A DNA stretch of 64,000 nucleotides. Source: Carnobacterium gallinarum DSM 4847. Lineage in GTDB: Bacteria > Bacillota > Bacilli > Lactobacillales > Carnobacteriaceae. A model generated the notes under the pieces. The model did not search any database. It saw only the letters and a program-made list of their open reading frames with translations, and had not been told where the DNA came from. The stretch spans positions 806,001 to 870,000 of the forward strand of contig NZ_JQLU01000005.1 in the NCBI RefSeq assembly GCF_000744375.1, in the 5' to 3' direction. Positions within the stretch are counted from its first letter, which is position 1. Each line of letters begins with the position of its first letter. Position numbers and translations under genes: made by a program. Positions 1 to 9,882 of this stretch are shown piece by piece.

Positions 1-1732
<1,732 letters not shown>

Positions 1733-1825
1733 TTAGTGTGCCTCCTTGAGTATTTTAAATTTCTAGACTACTGGCTATTCTTAAATAGTATAACATAAAA
1801 TGAAACTAGAATGCTGGATAACTGC

Positions 1826-1855
1826 GAAAAATCCAAGGAAAACCAAGGATTTTTC
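1826..1855 (-). terminator. Hairpin between phr and metG
   Basis: Nine-base arms GAAAAATCC (1826-1834) and GGATTTTTC (1847-1855) enclose a 12-base loop. It lies 25 bases past the photolyase stop and 94 bases before the metG start on the minus strand. There is no long T-run, so it could be a weak terminator or a leader hairpin of metG. Confidence 0.4.
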
Positions 1856-1879
1856 AGATTAAATTTCCATAACAAATCG

Positions 1880-3301
1880 TTAGTACCCTTTAAACATATC
1901 GATCGCTTCTTGGCGCATTTTTGCATGCTCTACAATTGGAAAGGGATAATCCTCACCAATCTTAATCTGTAATTTTTGCTGCAATTCACTAGGCATTTTG
2001 CTTGGTTCGTGAAGGTATTTCAGCGGAACTTGCTCCAAAACAGGTAAATACTGCCGAATAAACAAACCATCTTTGTCAAAACGTTGGCTTTGAGTAGTTG
2101 GATTGAATATTCGGAAATAAGGAACGGCATCGGTTCCAGTTGAAGCCGCCCACTGCCAGCCACCAATATTAGAAGCTGCGTCATAGTCAATCAACTGCTG
2201 AGCAAAATAGGCTTCGCCTTCACGCCAATCAATCAGCAAATCTTTCACTAGAAAAGAAGCAACGACCATTCGTAAACGATTATGCATCCAGCCTGTTTGA
2301 TTCAGTTGTTTCATCGCCGCATCAACTAAAGGAAAACCTGTTGCGCCATTTTTCCAAGCTTCTAAAAAGCTCTGATTTTGATTCCAACTAAGCTGACGAT
2401 ACTTCTTTTGAATTTCCAACTTATTTTGCTGAGGATTTTCAAAATAAATCATATTATAAAAATCTCGCCAACATAATTCTTTAATATAGGTTGCTTTTCC
2501 TTCCGTATCTGTAGCTTCTTGATTCACTCGATGATAAACTTCACGAATCGAGATTTCACCTGTTCTTAAGTATTGAGAAAGGCGACTCGTTCCATCAATA
2601 CTTGGACTATCACGCTGTACATGATACTCTTCTACACTAAACTGAATAAAATGACTAAGTTGTTTGCGCGCGACAGAAGCTCCAACCTTTGTTAACCAAA
2701 TCGGATTAATGACTGCCGTCAACTTTTCTAGCTGTTCTTGACCTTGTTGAAAGAACTGTCGTTGATCGATGGAACATTGCGCTAGCTGCTCTTGATTAAT
2801 TTTTTGGAAACGAGGTTTTTCTAGCTGTTTCCACTTGTTGTAATAAGGCGTAAATACTTTAAAGGCTGTACCATCTTGTTTCCGGATGTCCGTAACACCA
2901 TGTAAATGACTATCTTGAAAACTATAAGTATCAATCGCTAAATTTGCTAAAAGGGCTTCCATTTTTTGATCTCGCTCTCTGCCAAATCCACGCTGATCTT
3001 GATTGTAGTAAAGCTTTGTTAGTTTAGGTAGTTGCTCCTTTAAAGCAGTAAAGGCCGTTTCAAGATCGCCATAGATAAAATGAATTGGAAAACCTGCCGC
3101 TTCGGCTACTTTACTAAATTGAGCGACTGCACTAAAAAAGTAGGCATGATTCATACTGTTGGGCTTAAATTGTTGCGGATTAAGATGAAAAATAGCGACT
3201 AATGAGTCTGTTTTATTTTGCTGAATAGATAACGCTTCGATTAAGGCTGTATTGTCGGTTAATCTCAAGTCCTTGCGAAATAAAAATCCAGTTATATTCA
3301 T
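1880..3301 (-). CDS. phr: Deoxyribodipyrimidine photo-lyase (class I)
   Basis: Light-driven repair of cyclobutane pyrimidine dimers using reduced FAD. The 473-residue length is typical. The N-terminal alpha/beta antenna domain starts MNITGFLFRKDLRLTDN, with the family's W/F-x-R-x-D-L-R-L-x-D-N pattern. The C-terminal FAD domain shows GATGFPLVDAAMKQL, GWMHNRLRMVVASF and the run DYDAASNIGGWQWAASTGTD, which carries the conserved Trp and Asn/Asp of the catalytic pocket. ATG at 3301 is preceded by AAAGGAG. It stands alone between metG and menE with its own ribosome site; no regulatory motif was recognised. Cryptochrome-like function cannot be excluded, but the repair-type residues are present. Confidence 0.93.
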   Translation of the reverse strand: MNITGFLFRKDLRLTDNTALIEALSIQQNKTDSLVAIFHLNPQQFKPNSMNHAYFFSAVAQFSKVAEAAGFPIHFIYGDLETAFTALKEQLPKLTKLYYNQDQRGFGRERDQKMEALLANLAIDTYSFQDSHLHGVTDIRKQDGTAFKVFTPYYNKWKQLEKPRFQKINQEQLAQCSIDQRQFFQQGQEQLEKLTAVINPIWLTKVGASVARKQLSHFIQFSVEEYHVQRDSPSIDGTSRLSQYLRTGEISIREVYHRVNQEATDTEGKATYIKELCWRDFYNMIYFENPQQNKLEIQKKYRQLSWNQNQSFLEAWKNGATGFPLVDAAMKQLNQTGWMHNRLRMVVASFLVKDLLIDWREGEAYFAQQLIDYDAASNIGGWQWAASTGTDAVPYFRIFNPTTQSQRFDKDGLFIRQYLPVLEQVPLKYLHEPSKMPSELQQKLQIKIGEDYPFPIVEHAKMRQEAIDMFKGY

Positions 3302-3386
3302 ACCAAACTCCTTTCTTACTGAAAATTAAGTTTGTTTGTATTATGAAATAAAAGTCATAAAAAAACAACTAATTCAAACTAAAAAA

Positions 3387-3456
3387 GCTTTTTAAGTCTG
3401 TTAAGGATAGCTTTGCTGTACTCTCTGCTATTTTGCCTTCACTTCACTTAAAAAGC
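3387..3456 (-). terminator. Long-loop terminator candidate after menE
   Basis: Perfect 11-base arms GCTTTTTAAGT (3387-3397) and ACTTAAAAAGC (3446-3456). On the minus strand the 3' arm runs straight into a T-rich tract (reverse of AAAAAA at 3381-3386). The 48-base interior contains a second short stem, giving a branched structure 16 bases past the menE stop. Confidence 0.45.
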
Positions 3457-3471
3457 CTATTCGTTATTTTT

Positions 3472-4914
3472 TCATTTGATTAACTTATGGCGCATAATTT
3501 TTCCTGCAGCATTACGAGGAAGTTCTTTTAAAATCATAAACTTTTTAGGAATCTTATAGTGGGCCAATTTGATACGGCAAAATGCTTTCATCTGCTCTTG
3601 ATCTACTATCTGTCCCTCTGATAAAACCACATAAGCTACCGGAACTTGCTCCCAATCAGCATCTTGAATCCCAATCACGGCAACATCTTGAACCCCTGGA
3701 AACTCTAATAAAACATGTTCTACCTCAGCAGGATAGATATTCTCACCACCAGAAATAATAATATCTGTCAACCGACTCACGATAAATAAATAACCATCTT
3801 GATCCAAATAACCAACATCTCCTGTATGAAACCAATCCGTCTTTTTAAATGCTGGCTGGTGCAAGTAACCTTTCGTAATATTCGGCGCCTTCAACAAAAT
3901 TTCCCCATGTTCATAAGGAGCGCACTTCTCTTGATTTTCCGTCACAATCTTTAACTCAACTGGAAATAAAGGCAGTCCCGAAGAACCGATTTTTTCCTCT
4001 GCCATTTGCATATTAAGAGCTACAACTTGAGAAGCTGTTTCAGTCATTCCATAAGATTGAATAACTGGGATACCGTGCTGTTGACACATCGTTAACGTTC
4101 CTACATCAATCGGTCCTCCACCTAACAAGAGACAGCGAAAATCAGGATGATAGTTTTTCGCTCCTAAATTCACTAATAATCGTTTTAACATTACCGAAAC
4201 AACGGAAATCATCTTGCCTTCACCTGAAATTAAATAACGATTAATCTCCTCTTCATCAAAAGTGGCGAATAAGTAAACCGGCATCCCATAAATTAAGCTA
4301 CGCATCATAATCGAAAAACCACTAATATGAAATAACGGAACTGGACACAACCAGCTATCCTTTTCAGATAAACCTAAGTTCAAGGCTGAACCCATTGCAC
4401 TCCACCAATGATTGTTAAACGTTTGCTGAACACCTTTTGGTAATCCCGTTGTGCCTGAAGTGTACATAATCGATGTCACTTCGTCTAAGTCAAATTCAGA
4501 GATAGGCACACATTCTTTTTCAGGTAATTTTTTTAGTTGTCGAAAACTCAAAGCTTTTTCTTGCCAGAGTAAATCCAATCCCTCAATACTATCTGTGAAC
4601 TCCTCTTGATAAACTACTTTGGCTACTTTTGCATCCTTAAGTTGATGGGTAATTTCATTGGCTGTCAACCGATGATTTAGAAATACGATTGGGTGACCTA
4701 ATTGTTGCAATGCCAAAATTAAAAAATAAAGTTTGGCTGAATTTCCACCTAAAACAGCAATTGGCGCTTTTTTTAGCACGTCTAATTGATTCAGTTGACT
4801 CGCTACTTTTAAAACTTCCTTTTGTAACTCGCTAAATGTCCAACTCTGTTCTTGATACACAAGAGCCTTCTGATTCGGTGATAATAAAACACGCTTTGTT
4901 AGCCAATTCTCCAT
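3472..4914 (-). CDS. menE: o-Succinylbenzoate--CoA ligase
   Basis: Acyl-adenylate-forming enzyme that activates o-succinylbenzoate to its CoA thioester in menaquinone synthesis. At 480 residues it is the family's usual length. The phosphate-binding motif YTSGTTGLPKG is near residue 150, QSYGMTETAS and TGDVGYLDQDGY follow, and the C-terminal catalytic-lysine region reads PRNAAGKIMRHK. Adjacency to menB, which uses the product, supports MenE over a generic fatty-acid ligase. ATG at 4914 follows AAAGGAG. A terminator-like hairpin separates it from menB, so menE may be expressed partly by read-through. Other men genes (menF, menD, menC, menA) are not in this window. Confidence 0.9.
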   Translation of the reverse strand: MENWLTKRVLLSPNQKALVYQEQSWTFSELQKEVLKVASQLNQLDVLKKAPIAVLGGNSAKLYFLILALQQLGHPIVFLNHRLTANEITHQLKDAKVAKVVYQEEFTDSIEGLDLLWQEKALSFRQLKKLPEKECVPISEFDLDEVTSIMYTSGTTGLPKGVQQTFNNHWWSAMGSALNLGLSEKDSWLCPVPLFHISGFSIMMRSLIYGMPVYLFATFDEEEINRYLISGEGKMISVVSVMLKRLLVNLGAKNYHPDFRCLLLGGGPIDVGTLTMCQQHGIPVIQSYGMTETASQVVALNMQMAEEKIGSSGLPLFPVELKIVTENQEKCAPYEHGEILLKAPNITKGYLHQPAFKKTDWFHTGDVGYLDQDGYLFIVSRLTDIIISGGENIYPAEVEHVLLEFPGVQDVAVIGIQDADWEQVPVAYVVLSEGQIVDQEQMKAFCRIKLAHYKIPKKFMILKELPRNAAGKIMRHKLIK

Positions 4915-4934
4915 TGAGTAAATTCTCCTTTCAT

Positions 4935-4963
4935 AAAAAAACTGAACTCAATGAGTTCAGTTT
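4935..4963 (-). terminator. Intrinsic terminator or attenuator between menB and menE
   Basis: Twelve-base perfect arms AAACTGAACTCA (4939-4950) and TGAGTTCAGTTT (4952-4963). On the minus strand the stem is followed by a T-run (A-run 4935-4941 on the plus strand). It begins 15 bases past the menB stop and ends only 21 bases before the menE start, so it probably trims rather than separates the transcripts. Confidence 0.75.
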
Positions 4964-4978
4964 GATGATTTCTCTATT

Positions 4979-5797
4979 TTATGGGAATTTTGGAAATTGA
5001 TTAAAGTCTGGATCGCGTTTTTCTAAGAACGCATTTTTACCTTCTTTAGCTTCTTCGCTTGTATAATACAGTAACGTTGCATCCCCAGCAAATTGTTGCA
5101 AGCCAGCTAATCCATCTGTATCAGCGTTCATTGCTGCTTTAATAAAGCGTAGCGCTGTTGGACTTTTCTTCAACATCTCTCTAGCCCATGACATTGTTTC
5201 AGTTTCCACATCGGCAACTGGGACAACCGTATTAATCCAGCCCATCTCCAATGCTTCTGTCGCTGTATATTGACGACACATAAACCAAACTTCTTTTGCC
5301 TTTTTATGACCAATGACGCGCGCTAAATACCCAGAACCGTAGCCTGCATCAAAACTCCCAACATTCGGGCCTGTTTGACCAAATTTTGCATTATCTCCAG
5401 CAATTGTTAGATCACAAACTAATTGCAAGACATTCCCGCCACCAATTGACCAGCCTTTTACCATTGCGACTACTGGTTTTGGAATCACACGAATTAAACG
5501 TTGTAAATCTAACACATTTAGACGAGGAATATTATCTTCTCCAACATAACCACCATTGCCACGAACACTTTGGTCGCCACCTGAACAAAAAGCATTATCT
5601 CCTTGTCCAGTTAAAATAATCACGCCAATATCTGAATCATCTCGGCTAATTGTAAAAGCTTCAATCATTTCTGAAACTGTTTTAGGCGTAAATGCATTGT
5701 GAACCTGTGGGCGATTAATCGTAATTTTCGCAATATGGTCCGTTTTTTCAAATAAAATTTCATCGTATTCTTTAATTGTTTCCCAGTTTTCTGTCAT
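4979..5797 (-). CDS. menB: 1,4-Dihydroxy-2-naphthoyl-CoA synthase
   Basis: Crotonase-family enzyme that closes the naphthalene ring from o-succinylbenzoyl-CoA. It has 272 residues, the normal MenB length. The crotonase oxyanion segment reads [10 protein letters not shown] and [14 protein letters not shown], and the MenB-specific stretch [20 protein letters not shown] is present, which separates it from fatty-acid enoyl-CoA hydratases. ATG at 5797 follows AAAGGAG. It is first of the menB-menE pair and divergent from a hotdog thioesterase likely to act on its product. In heme-dependent respiring lactic-acid bacteria this pathway supplies (demethyl)menaquinone. Confidence 0.95.
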   Translation of the reverse strand: MTENWETIKEYDEILFEKTDHIAKITINRPQVHNAFTPKTVSEMIEAFTISRDDSDIGVIILTGQGDNAFCSGGDQSVRGNGGYVGEDNIPRLNVLDLQRLIRVIPKPVVAMVKGWSIGGGNVLQLVCDLTIAGDNAKFGQTGPNVGSFDAGYGSGYLARVIGHKKAKEVWFMCRQYTATEALEMGWINTVVPVADVETETMSWAREMLKKSPTALRFIKAAMNADTDGLAGLQQFAGDATLLYYTSEEAKEGKNAFLEKRDPDFNQFPKFP

Positions 5798-5934
5798 GGA
5801 TATAAGTCTCCTTTATTGGTTCATTTACTTTACTAGTTTACCTCATTTTAACAGAAAATACTTGCTTTCTGACCCCATTTCCCCTAATTTGTGGTAAATT
5901 TAAAGAGAGATAAGTAAATGAAGGAGGCAATTTC

Positions 5935-6309
5935 ATGGATTTAATGGAGTTTTTAGGAATTAAAACGGTTTCTATCACTAAAGAAGAGGTCTGTCTAGAA
6001 CTAGATATTCAGGAACAACACAAACAACCTTATGGCGTTATGCATGGAGGAATCTCAGCCGTCTTAGCTGAAACCGCTGCTAGTCTAGGAGCAAATGCAA
6101 ATCTAGATACAACTAAACAAGTTGCTGTTGGTCTAGAGTTAAATCTCAATCATTTACGCGGTGTCACATCTGGTATTCTTCAAACTTACGCAACTCCTCT
6201 TCACATCGGCAAACAAACCCATGTTTGGGAAATTAAAATCAACAATCAAAAAGATCAGTTGATTAGCGTAGGGCGTTGCACATTATTTGTTCAAAAACTA
6301 ACAAAATAA
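5935..6309 (+). CDS. Hotdog-fold thioesterase, probable DHNA-CoA hydrolase
   Basis: A 124-residue PaaI/YdiI-type hotdog protein. The signature HGGISAVLAETAAS (about residues 37-50) holds the H-G-G and the catalytic Glu characteristic of 4-hydroxybenzoyl-CoA/DHNA-CoA thioesterases. The gene is divergent from menB across 137 bases, so release of 1,4-dihydroxy-2-naphthoate from CoA (the MenI role) is the natural inference; general acyl-CoA hydrolysis is the alternative. ATG at 5935 follows GAAGGAGGC. The next gene starts 33 bases downstream on the same strand, so they may share a transcript. Confidence 0.8.
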   Translation: MDLMEFLGIKTVSITKEEVCLELDIQEQHKQPYGVMHGGISAVLAETAASLGANANLDTTKQVAVGLELNLNHLRGVTSGILQTYATPLHIGKQTHVWEIKINNQKDQLISVGRCTLFVQKLTK

Positions 6310-6342
6310 TCACTAATTATTTAGTAAAAAGGAGCTATTTTC

Positions 6343-7290
6343 ATGGATAAGAAAAAAGAAACCCGAGCCAATTATCAAAAGTATCATACATTTGAATTTT
6401 TAGAAAAGCGGCAAAATGATCCTGCTTGGCGTGATCAATATTTACAGGTAAAAGCGGAAAGGCAACGAGCTACAATCAAGGCTTTCATTTTCTCTTTCGC
6501 ACTATTCGCTGTCGCATTACTTTTTATTTTCGTGCTGTATCCTGCTTTTGATAATGCTATGAATAAACCAAATAATTCTGACGATATTCAAGAGCTAGCT
6601 TATTCAACTAGGGAATCTGATACTAGTGCGGATACAAGTTCAAGGACTACTTATGCAAGACAAGATACCAATTCCCAAATAACAAATGACCCATCAACAT
6701 CTGAAAGCAATTCTACTTATACAGAAAATCCACCAAAAGTTTATTCAGAACTAGAAAAACAAGAAATCAATGAACAATTTCTTAATTGGGCTGGAGAACG
6801 TGCAAAAATTGCCGGGATGGCAGTAAACTCAGCTTATTTCAATCATGGTGCTAGTGGTATTGGAGATTGGTATGCACGAACTCCCGATGGCTTAGTTCAA
6901 GTCCAACAACAAGTGAAAGAAGGAAAACCAGGATATGATTATTTCTCCATTCATTCTTTAGGAGGCGTCGTCTTTTACTATTCCTTAGCTGATGAACGAG
7001 GGAAAAGTGACGAGATAAATGATCAAAAAAAATTGATTTCCTCTACTGCCACTGGATTTAACGTGATTGCTGATAGTGACCAGCCTATTGTAAAATACCT
7101 TTTAGGTGATAACGGTGTTGTTTACGAAGCCAACAGTACTGGAGCATTTTCAGATTATTTCTATGTTGCAGATAACACTGGAGATCTAACTGCTCTTTAT
7201 AAACCTGAGGAACTGAAAGACTTTATTGTATCAAAAGACACTGCTGCCCAAGAGGAATTTAAACGTATTTTAGGACAGTATCCTAATTAA
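6343..7290 (+). CDS. Membrane-anchored extracellular protein, DUF4767-like C-terminus
   Basis: Not firmly recognised. It has 315 residues: a charged cytoplasmic N-terminus (1-45), one transmembrane helix (about 47-68, rich in Phe/Leu/Ala), a Ser/Thr/Asn-rich linker (about 75-130), then a folded extracellular domain with FLNWAGERAKIAGMAVNSAYF, GDWYARTPDG and YEANSTGAFSDYF. The W-containing start of that domain resembles the DUF4767 proteins of lactobacilli and enterococci, but this is a weak resemblance. The predicted topology is N-in, C-out. A clear ribosome site (AAAGGAG) precedes ATG 6343, and a strong hairpin follows the stop. Confidence 0.7.
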   Translation: MDKKKETRANYQKYHTFEFLEKRQNDPAWRDQYLQVKAERQRATIKAFIFSFALFAVALLFIFVLYPAFDNAMNKPNNSDDIQELAYSTRESDTSADTSSRTTYARQDTNSQITNDPSTSESNSTYTENPPKVYSELEKQEINEQFLNWAGERAKIAGMAVNSAYFNHGASGIGDWYARTPDGLVQVQQQVKEGKPGYDYFSIHSLGGVVFYYSLADERGKSDEINDQKKLISSTATGFNVIADSDQPIVKYLLGDNGVVYEANSTGAFSDYFYVADNTGDLTALYKPEELKDFIVSKDTAAQEEFKRILGQYPN

Positions 7291-7318
7291 ATAAAAAAAT
7301 AGCTAATTAAAAAAATTG

Positions 7319-7362
7319 AAGACTATGCAACCCTCCTAAAATTAGAAGGGTTGCATAGTCTT
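7319..7362 (+). terminator. Terminator after the membrane-anchored protein gene
   Basis: Sixteen-base perfect arms AAGACTATGCAACCCT (7319-7334) and AGGGTTGCATAGTCTT (7347-7362), 28 bases past the stop. The downstream tract ACTTTATT is only moderately T-rich. Confidence 0.75.
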
Positions 7363-7652
7363 ACTTTATTATTCAGACAGACACAACTACTATCAACTGT
7401 ATATAAGTAGTAAAAAATAGTATACATGTATCAAACGATCCGTAGATAGCTGAATGATTTAGGAAAATATGCGATTGTCCTCCTTCCCCTATGAATTATC
7501 CGGGTAATTCTTACTAGAACCTATCTGTTTACATACTAGCAACCAGTCAGTGATTGACATCTTCTTTACTTAATTTTATAAATAAAAAAATTGATTTTTA
7601 GTGTTTCATGATCAAAATTCCATTTTTTTATTTGCATTTCTCTCGATTTACT
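7363..7652 (+). promoter_or_regulatory. Non-coding leader region with bioY promoter candidate
   Basis: No ORF is supported here. A -35 TTGACA (7554-7559) and -10 TATAAA (7577-7582) are 17 bases apart on the plus strand, facing bioY. If used, transcription would start near 7590 and the BirA-type palindrome would lie about 65 bases into the transcript, so a second promoter overlapping the palindrome is possible but I could not see a good one. Confidence 0.45.
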
Positions 7653-7680
7653 GTTAACCTTATTTTAAAATAAGGTTAAC
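7653..7680. promoter_or_regulatory. BirA-type biotin operator
   Basis: A perfect 28-base palindrome: GTTAACC (7653-7659), 14-base spacer, GGTTAAC (7674-7680), with the spacer itself self-complementary. Firmicute BirA operators have the form TTGTTAACC-N14/15-GGTTAACAA. It ends 23 bases before the bioY start and just upstream of its ribosome site, so biotin-loaded BirA would be expected to block bioY. Confidence 0.85.
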
Positions 7681-7703
7681 TAAAAAAGGAGAACACACCT
7701 ATT

Positions 7704-8249
7704 ATGCGCAACGAAAAATTAAAACAATTGATCCTTAATGCTGAATTTGCTATCATGCTAGCTATTATTGCTCAAATCACCATTCCGTTTGGTCCAATTC
7801 CCTTAACTGGGCAAACATTTGCAGTTGGAATGATTGCTACTATCTTAGGCGGATGGAACGCTATGATTTCTGTATGTATTTACTTACTCTTAGGCTTAAT
7901 TGGAATTCCTGTCTTTGCTGGATTTTCTTCAGGACTAGGCGCCTTATTAGGACCTACTGGTGGATTCTTAATTGGCTTTATTTTTAATGCTTTCATTACA
8001 GGTTGGTTATTAGAAAAAACATCATTTACCCTTTCATGGGCAGTTTTTGCTAATTTAATTGGGGCCCTTGTTACGTTATTATTTGGTAGTATTTGGTTAA
8101 AATATGGAGCTGGTATGGAATGGACTGCTGCTTTTAATGGTGGTTTTATCCCCTTCATCCTTCCTGGAATTATCAAAGGAATCCTGGCTGCTATTTGTGG
8201 AATTGCGGTACGTAAACGTTTGGTTCATGCTCACTATTTACCAGAATAA
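7704..8249 (+). CDS. bioY: Biotin ECF transporter S component BioY
   Basis: Substrate-binding membrane subunit for biotin uptake, which works with a shared energy-coupling module (EcfAA'T) encoded elsewhere. It has 181 residues with about six membrane helices. BioY hallmarks are ITIPFGPIPLTGQTFAVG, GLIGIPVFAGFSSGLGALLGPTGGFL and the C-terminal GIIKGILAAICGIAVRKRL. ATG at 7704 follows AAAAGGAG at a slightly long spacing of 12 bases. The BirA palindrome directly upstream indicates repression by biotin. No biotin biosynthesis genes are nearby, consistent with a biotin scavenger. Confidence 0.94.
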   Translation: MRNEKLKQLILNAEFAIMLAIIAQITIPFGPIPLTGQTFAVGMIATILGGWNAMISVCIYLLLGLIGIPVFAGFSSGLGALLGPTGGFLIGFIFNAFITGWLLEKTSFTLSWAVFANLIGALVTLLFGSIWLKYGAGMEWTAAFNGGFIPFILPGIIKGILAAICGIAVRKRLVHAHYLPE

Positions 8250-8268
8250 CTGCGAATATCAAAAAATA

Positions 8269-8306
8269 ACCCTTAAGCCAATGAGTCTAACTCTTGGTTT
8301 AAGGGT
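8269..8306. terminator. Bidirectional terminator between bioY and nitroreductase
   Basis: Arms ACCCTTAAGCCAA (8269-8281) and TTGGTTTAAGGGT (8294-8306), one G-U pair, with T-rich tracts on the plus side and an A-run (8261-8266) serving the minus strand. It lies between two convergent genes. Confidence 0.8.
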
Positions 8307-8323
8307 ATAATTTTACTTAAGTT

Positions 8324-8965
8324 TTATTTCCATGTTGTAATTTCTGAGATAGGCAAACGCACAGATTCATAACCAGCATCTACGGCTTTTCCAATGGATA
8401 CAATCATAACTGGAATATAGCGTTCTGGATCTAAGTCAAAAGCTTCTGCTAATTTATCTTTTTCAAACCCACCGATTGGATTCGTATCATAGCCATATGC
8501 ACGTGCAACTAACATCAATTGCATTGCTGCTAAACTACCATCAATCAAAGCAACTTCTTGTTTTTGTGTTTTTGACATCCCGTCGTAGTAAGGCGTTAAT
8601 GCAGCTAATTGTTGTTCTTTAATCTCCGCAGGCATTAATCCTTTTTCAACAGCCGTTCCATAAATAGCCTCTGAATAATCAAAACTGTTCATGTCACCAA
8701 ATATTAAAATCATTGCTGATGATGAGTCATTTTGCAGTGTGTTAAAACGAATTAAAGGTTTTAACGTTGCTTTAGATTCCTCAGATTCTACAACAACAAA
8801 ACGCCATGGTTGCATGTTCACTGAAGAAGGTGCTGTGACAGAATCGGCTAAAATTTCAGTCATTTCTTCTTTACTAATCTTCACTGTAGGGTCGTAGTTA
8901 CGTAGAGAACGGCGCCCTTTAAGTATATCTTCAAAATTATTATTTTTATAGCTTGTAGTTGTCAT
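8324..8965 (-). CDS. Nitroreductase-family NAD(P)H-dependent FMN oxidoreductase
   Basis: FMN enzyme of 213 residues that transfers hydride from NAD(P)H to quinones, nitro-compounds or similar acceptors; the physiological substrate is not evident. The FMN-binding N-terminal motif RRSLRNYDPTVKISKEEM, the segment TAPSSVNMQPWRFVVVE and the GSLAAMQLMLVARAYGYDTNPIGGF block are all present. ATG 8965 follows TTGGAGGC. It is divergent from an ArsR-family regulator gene, and a perfect inverted repeat covers its predicted transcription start, so it is probably repressed by that regulator. Confidence 0.9.
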   Translation of the reverse strand: MTTTSYKNNNFEDILKGRRSLRNYDPTVKISKEEMTEILADSVTAPSSVNMQPWRFVVVESEESKATLKPLIRFNTLQNDSSSAMILIFGDMNSFDYSEAIYGTAVEKGLMPAEIKEQQLAALTPYYDGMSKTQKQEVALIDGSLAAMQLMLVARAYGYDTNPIGGFEKDKLAEAFDLDPERYIPVMIVSIGKAVDAGYESVRLPISEITTWK

Positions 8966-8988
8966 TTTCGTTAGCCTCCAATTATTTA

Positions 8989-9006
8989 GTTCGATTTTTT
9001 TCGAAC
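8989..9006. promoter_or_regulatory. Probable ArsR operator at the nitroreductase promoter
   Basis: Perfect inverted repeat GTTCGA-N6-TCGAAC (8989-8994 and 9001-9006) with an all-T spacer. It starts 7 bases downstream of the nitroreductase -10 and therefore sits on the transcription start. Confidence 0.65.
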
Positions 9007-9012
9007 AAACAC

Positions 9013-9041
9013 ACTATAGCATTATCTTTAATTATTGTAAA
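9013..9041 (-). promoter_or_regulatory. Promoter of the nitroreductase gene
   Basis: On the minus strand, -35 TTTACA (9041-9036), 17-base spacer and -10 TATAGT (9018-9013). It overlaps the divergent ArsR promoter. Confidence 0.7.
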
Positions 9042-9062
9042 GTTATTTATTTGTGTTATAGT
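9035..9062 (+). promoter_or_regulatory. Promoter of the ArsR gene, possibly leaderless
   Basis: -35 TTGTAA (9035-9040), 16-base spacer, -10 TATAGT (9057-9062). The start codon ATG is at 9069, about where transcription would begin. Confidence 0.55.
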
Positions 9063-9068
9063 AAGGGC

Positions 9069-9392
9069 ATGAAAAATTCAAATTCACCTGAAACCTGTAA
9101 CAAGTTAGCAAATTTTTTCCAAGCTTTGAGCGATCCTATTCGGTTAGATATTGTAGCCTGCTTATTAGAAGTTAAAGAAAGGAGAATTAAAACCGATTGT
9201 TACGCAATTTCTAAATCTACGTTATCTCACCATATTAAAATTTTAAAAGATGTAGGACTTATAAAAGTAAAAAAAGAAGGCGTCACCCATATTTATTATT
9301 TAGATAGGGAAGAAATCAATCAACAATATCCAGGTATTTTAGATTTGCTTACATTAAAATTAGTAACTCAAGAAAATCAACCTTACGTTTAA
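9069..9392 (+). CDS. ArsR-family winged-helix repressor
   Basis: A 107-residue dimeric winged-helix regulator. The sequence FFQALSDPIRLDIVACLLE followed by KSTLSHHIKILKDVGLIKV is the standard ArsR helix-turn-helix with its S-x-L-S-x-H-I-K-x-L core, and the wing reads KKEGVTHIYYL. No metal-binding ELxVCD motif is seen; a lone N-terminal Cys and one Cys after helix 3 (IVACLLE) and TDCYAI could be redox sensors. Start: an in-frame TTG at 9051 exists but lacks a ribosome site; ATG 9069 is better by homology, though its AAGGG is only 2-4 bases away. Likely controls the divergent nitroreductase. Confidence 0.85.
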   Translation: MKNSNSPETCNKLANFFQALSDPIRLDIVACLLEVKERRIKTDCYAISKSTLSHHIKILKDVGLIKVKKEGVTHIYYLDREEINQQYPGILDLLTLKLVTQENQPYV

Positions 9393-9398
9393 ATGAAG

Positions 9399-9431
9399 AA
9401 AAAGCATTTCCTGACAATGGAAATGCTTTTT
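9399..9431 (+). terminator. Terminator after arsR-type gene
   Basis: Arms AAAAAGCATTTCC (9399-9411) and GGAAATGCTTTTT (9419-9431) with a 7-base loop, ending in a T-run, immediately after the stop codon. Confidence 0.85.
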
Positions 9432-9882
9432 TACTAAGTCACTTTAGCATTCAAACTCATTAATTTTACCTTGATTCTTTCTTGAATTTACATAGATTCA
9501 AAATCACTTCAATTTTTTTACGTAAATTCTCCATATTTCCTAAATGAAAGAAAAAATAGTCATCCGTTAAAATGAACATGATATTGCCACTTATAGAACG
9601 CATTAACTTTATTAAGATTAGTTGAATTCAAAGCAGTCTACTATAAAAAAAGGGGAATCAAGGGAAGACATAACTGCACTATCAGAAGGTATTACATCCA
9701 AAAGGAAAACAAATAATTGACTAATTTTTCATGATGTATTTCAATTATCTAGCTAATAAATGGAGTGTATATTTTTTATCCACCACTATTATTCATAAAA
9801 CAGTACTATTCTATTGACAATATTTAATTTGATGCTATGATGGAATTGACATATTAATTTATCAATAAAAAGGAGATTTACT
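9432..9882. other. Intergenic stretch with a possible short relic ORF and a promoter
   Basis: About 450 AT-rich bases. On the minus strand 9603-9466 encodes 45 codons starting MRSISGNIMFILTDDYFFF and ending KFKKESR; it has no ribosome site and may be a remnant of a lost gene. Near the right end a consensus promoter, TTGACA (9814-9819), 16 bases, TATGAT (9836-9841), drives the exported-protein gene at 9883. Nothing else recognised. Confidence 0.5.

Noticed and set aside
5386-5619. 77-codon plus-strand ORF inside menB
   Set aside because: Antisense to a strongly conserved enzyme gene, His/Leu-rich composition from reading reversed codons, no ribosome site.
9466-9603. 45-codon minus-strand gene
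   Set aside because: Open and not low-complexity, but without a ribosome site, promoter or recognisable family; kept only as a possible relic.
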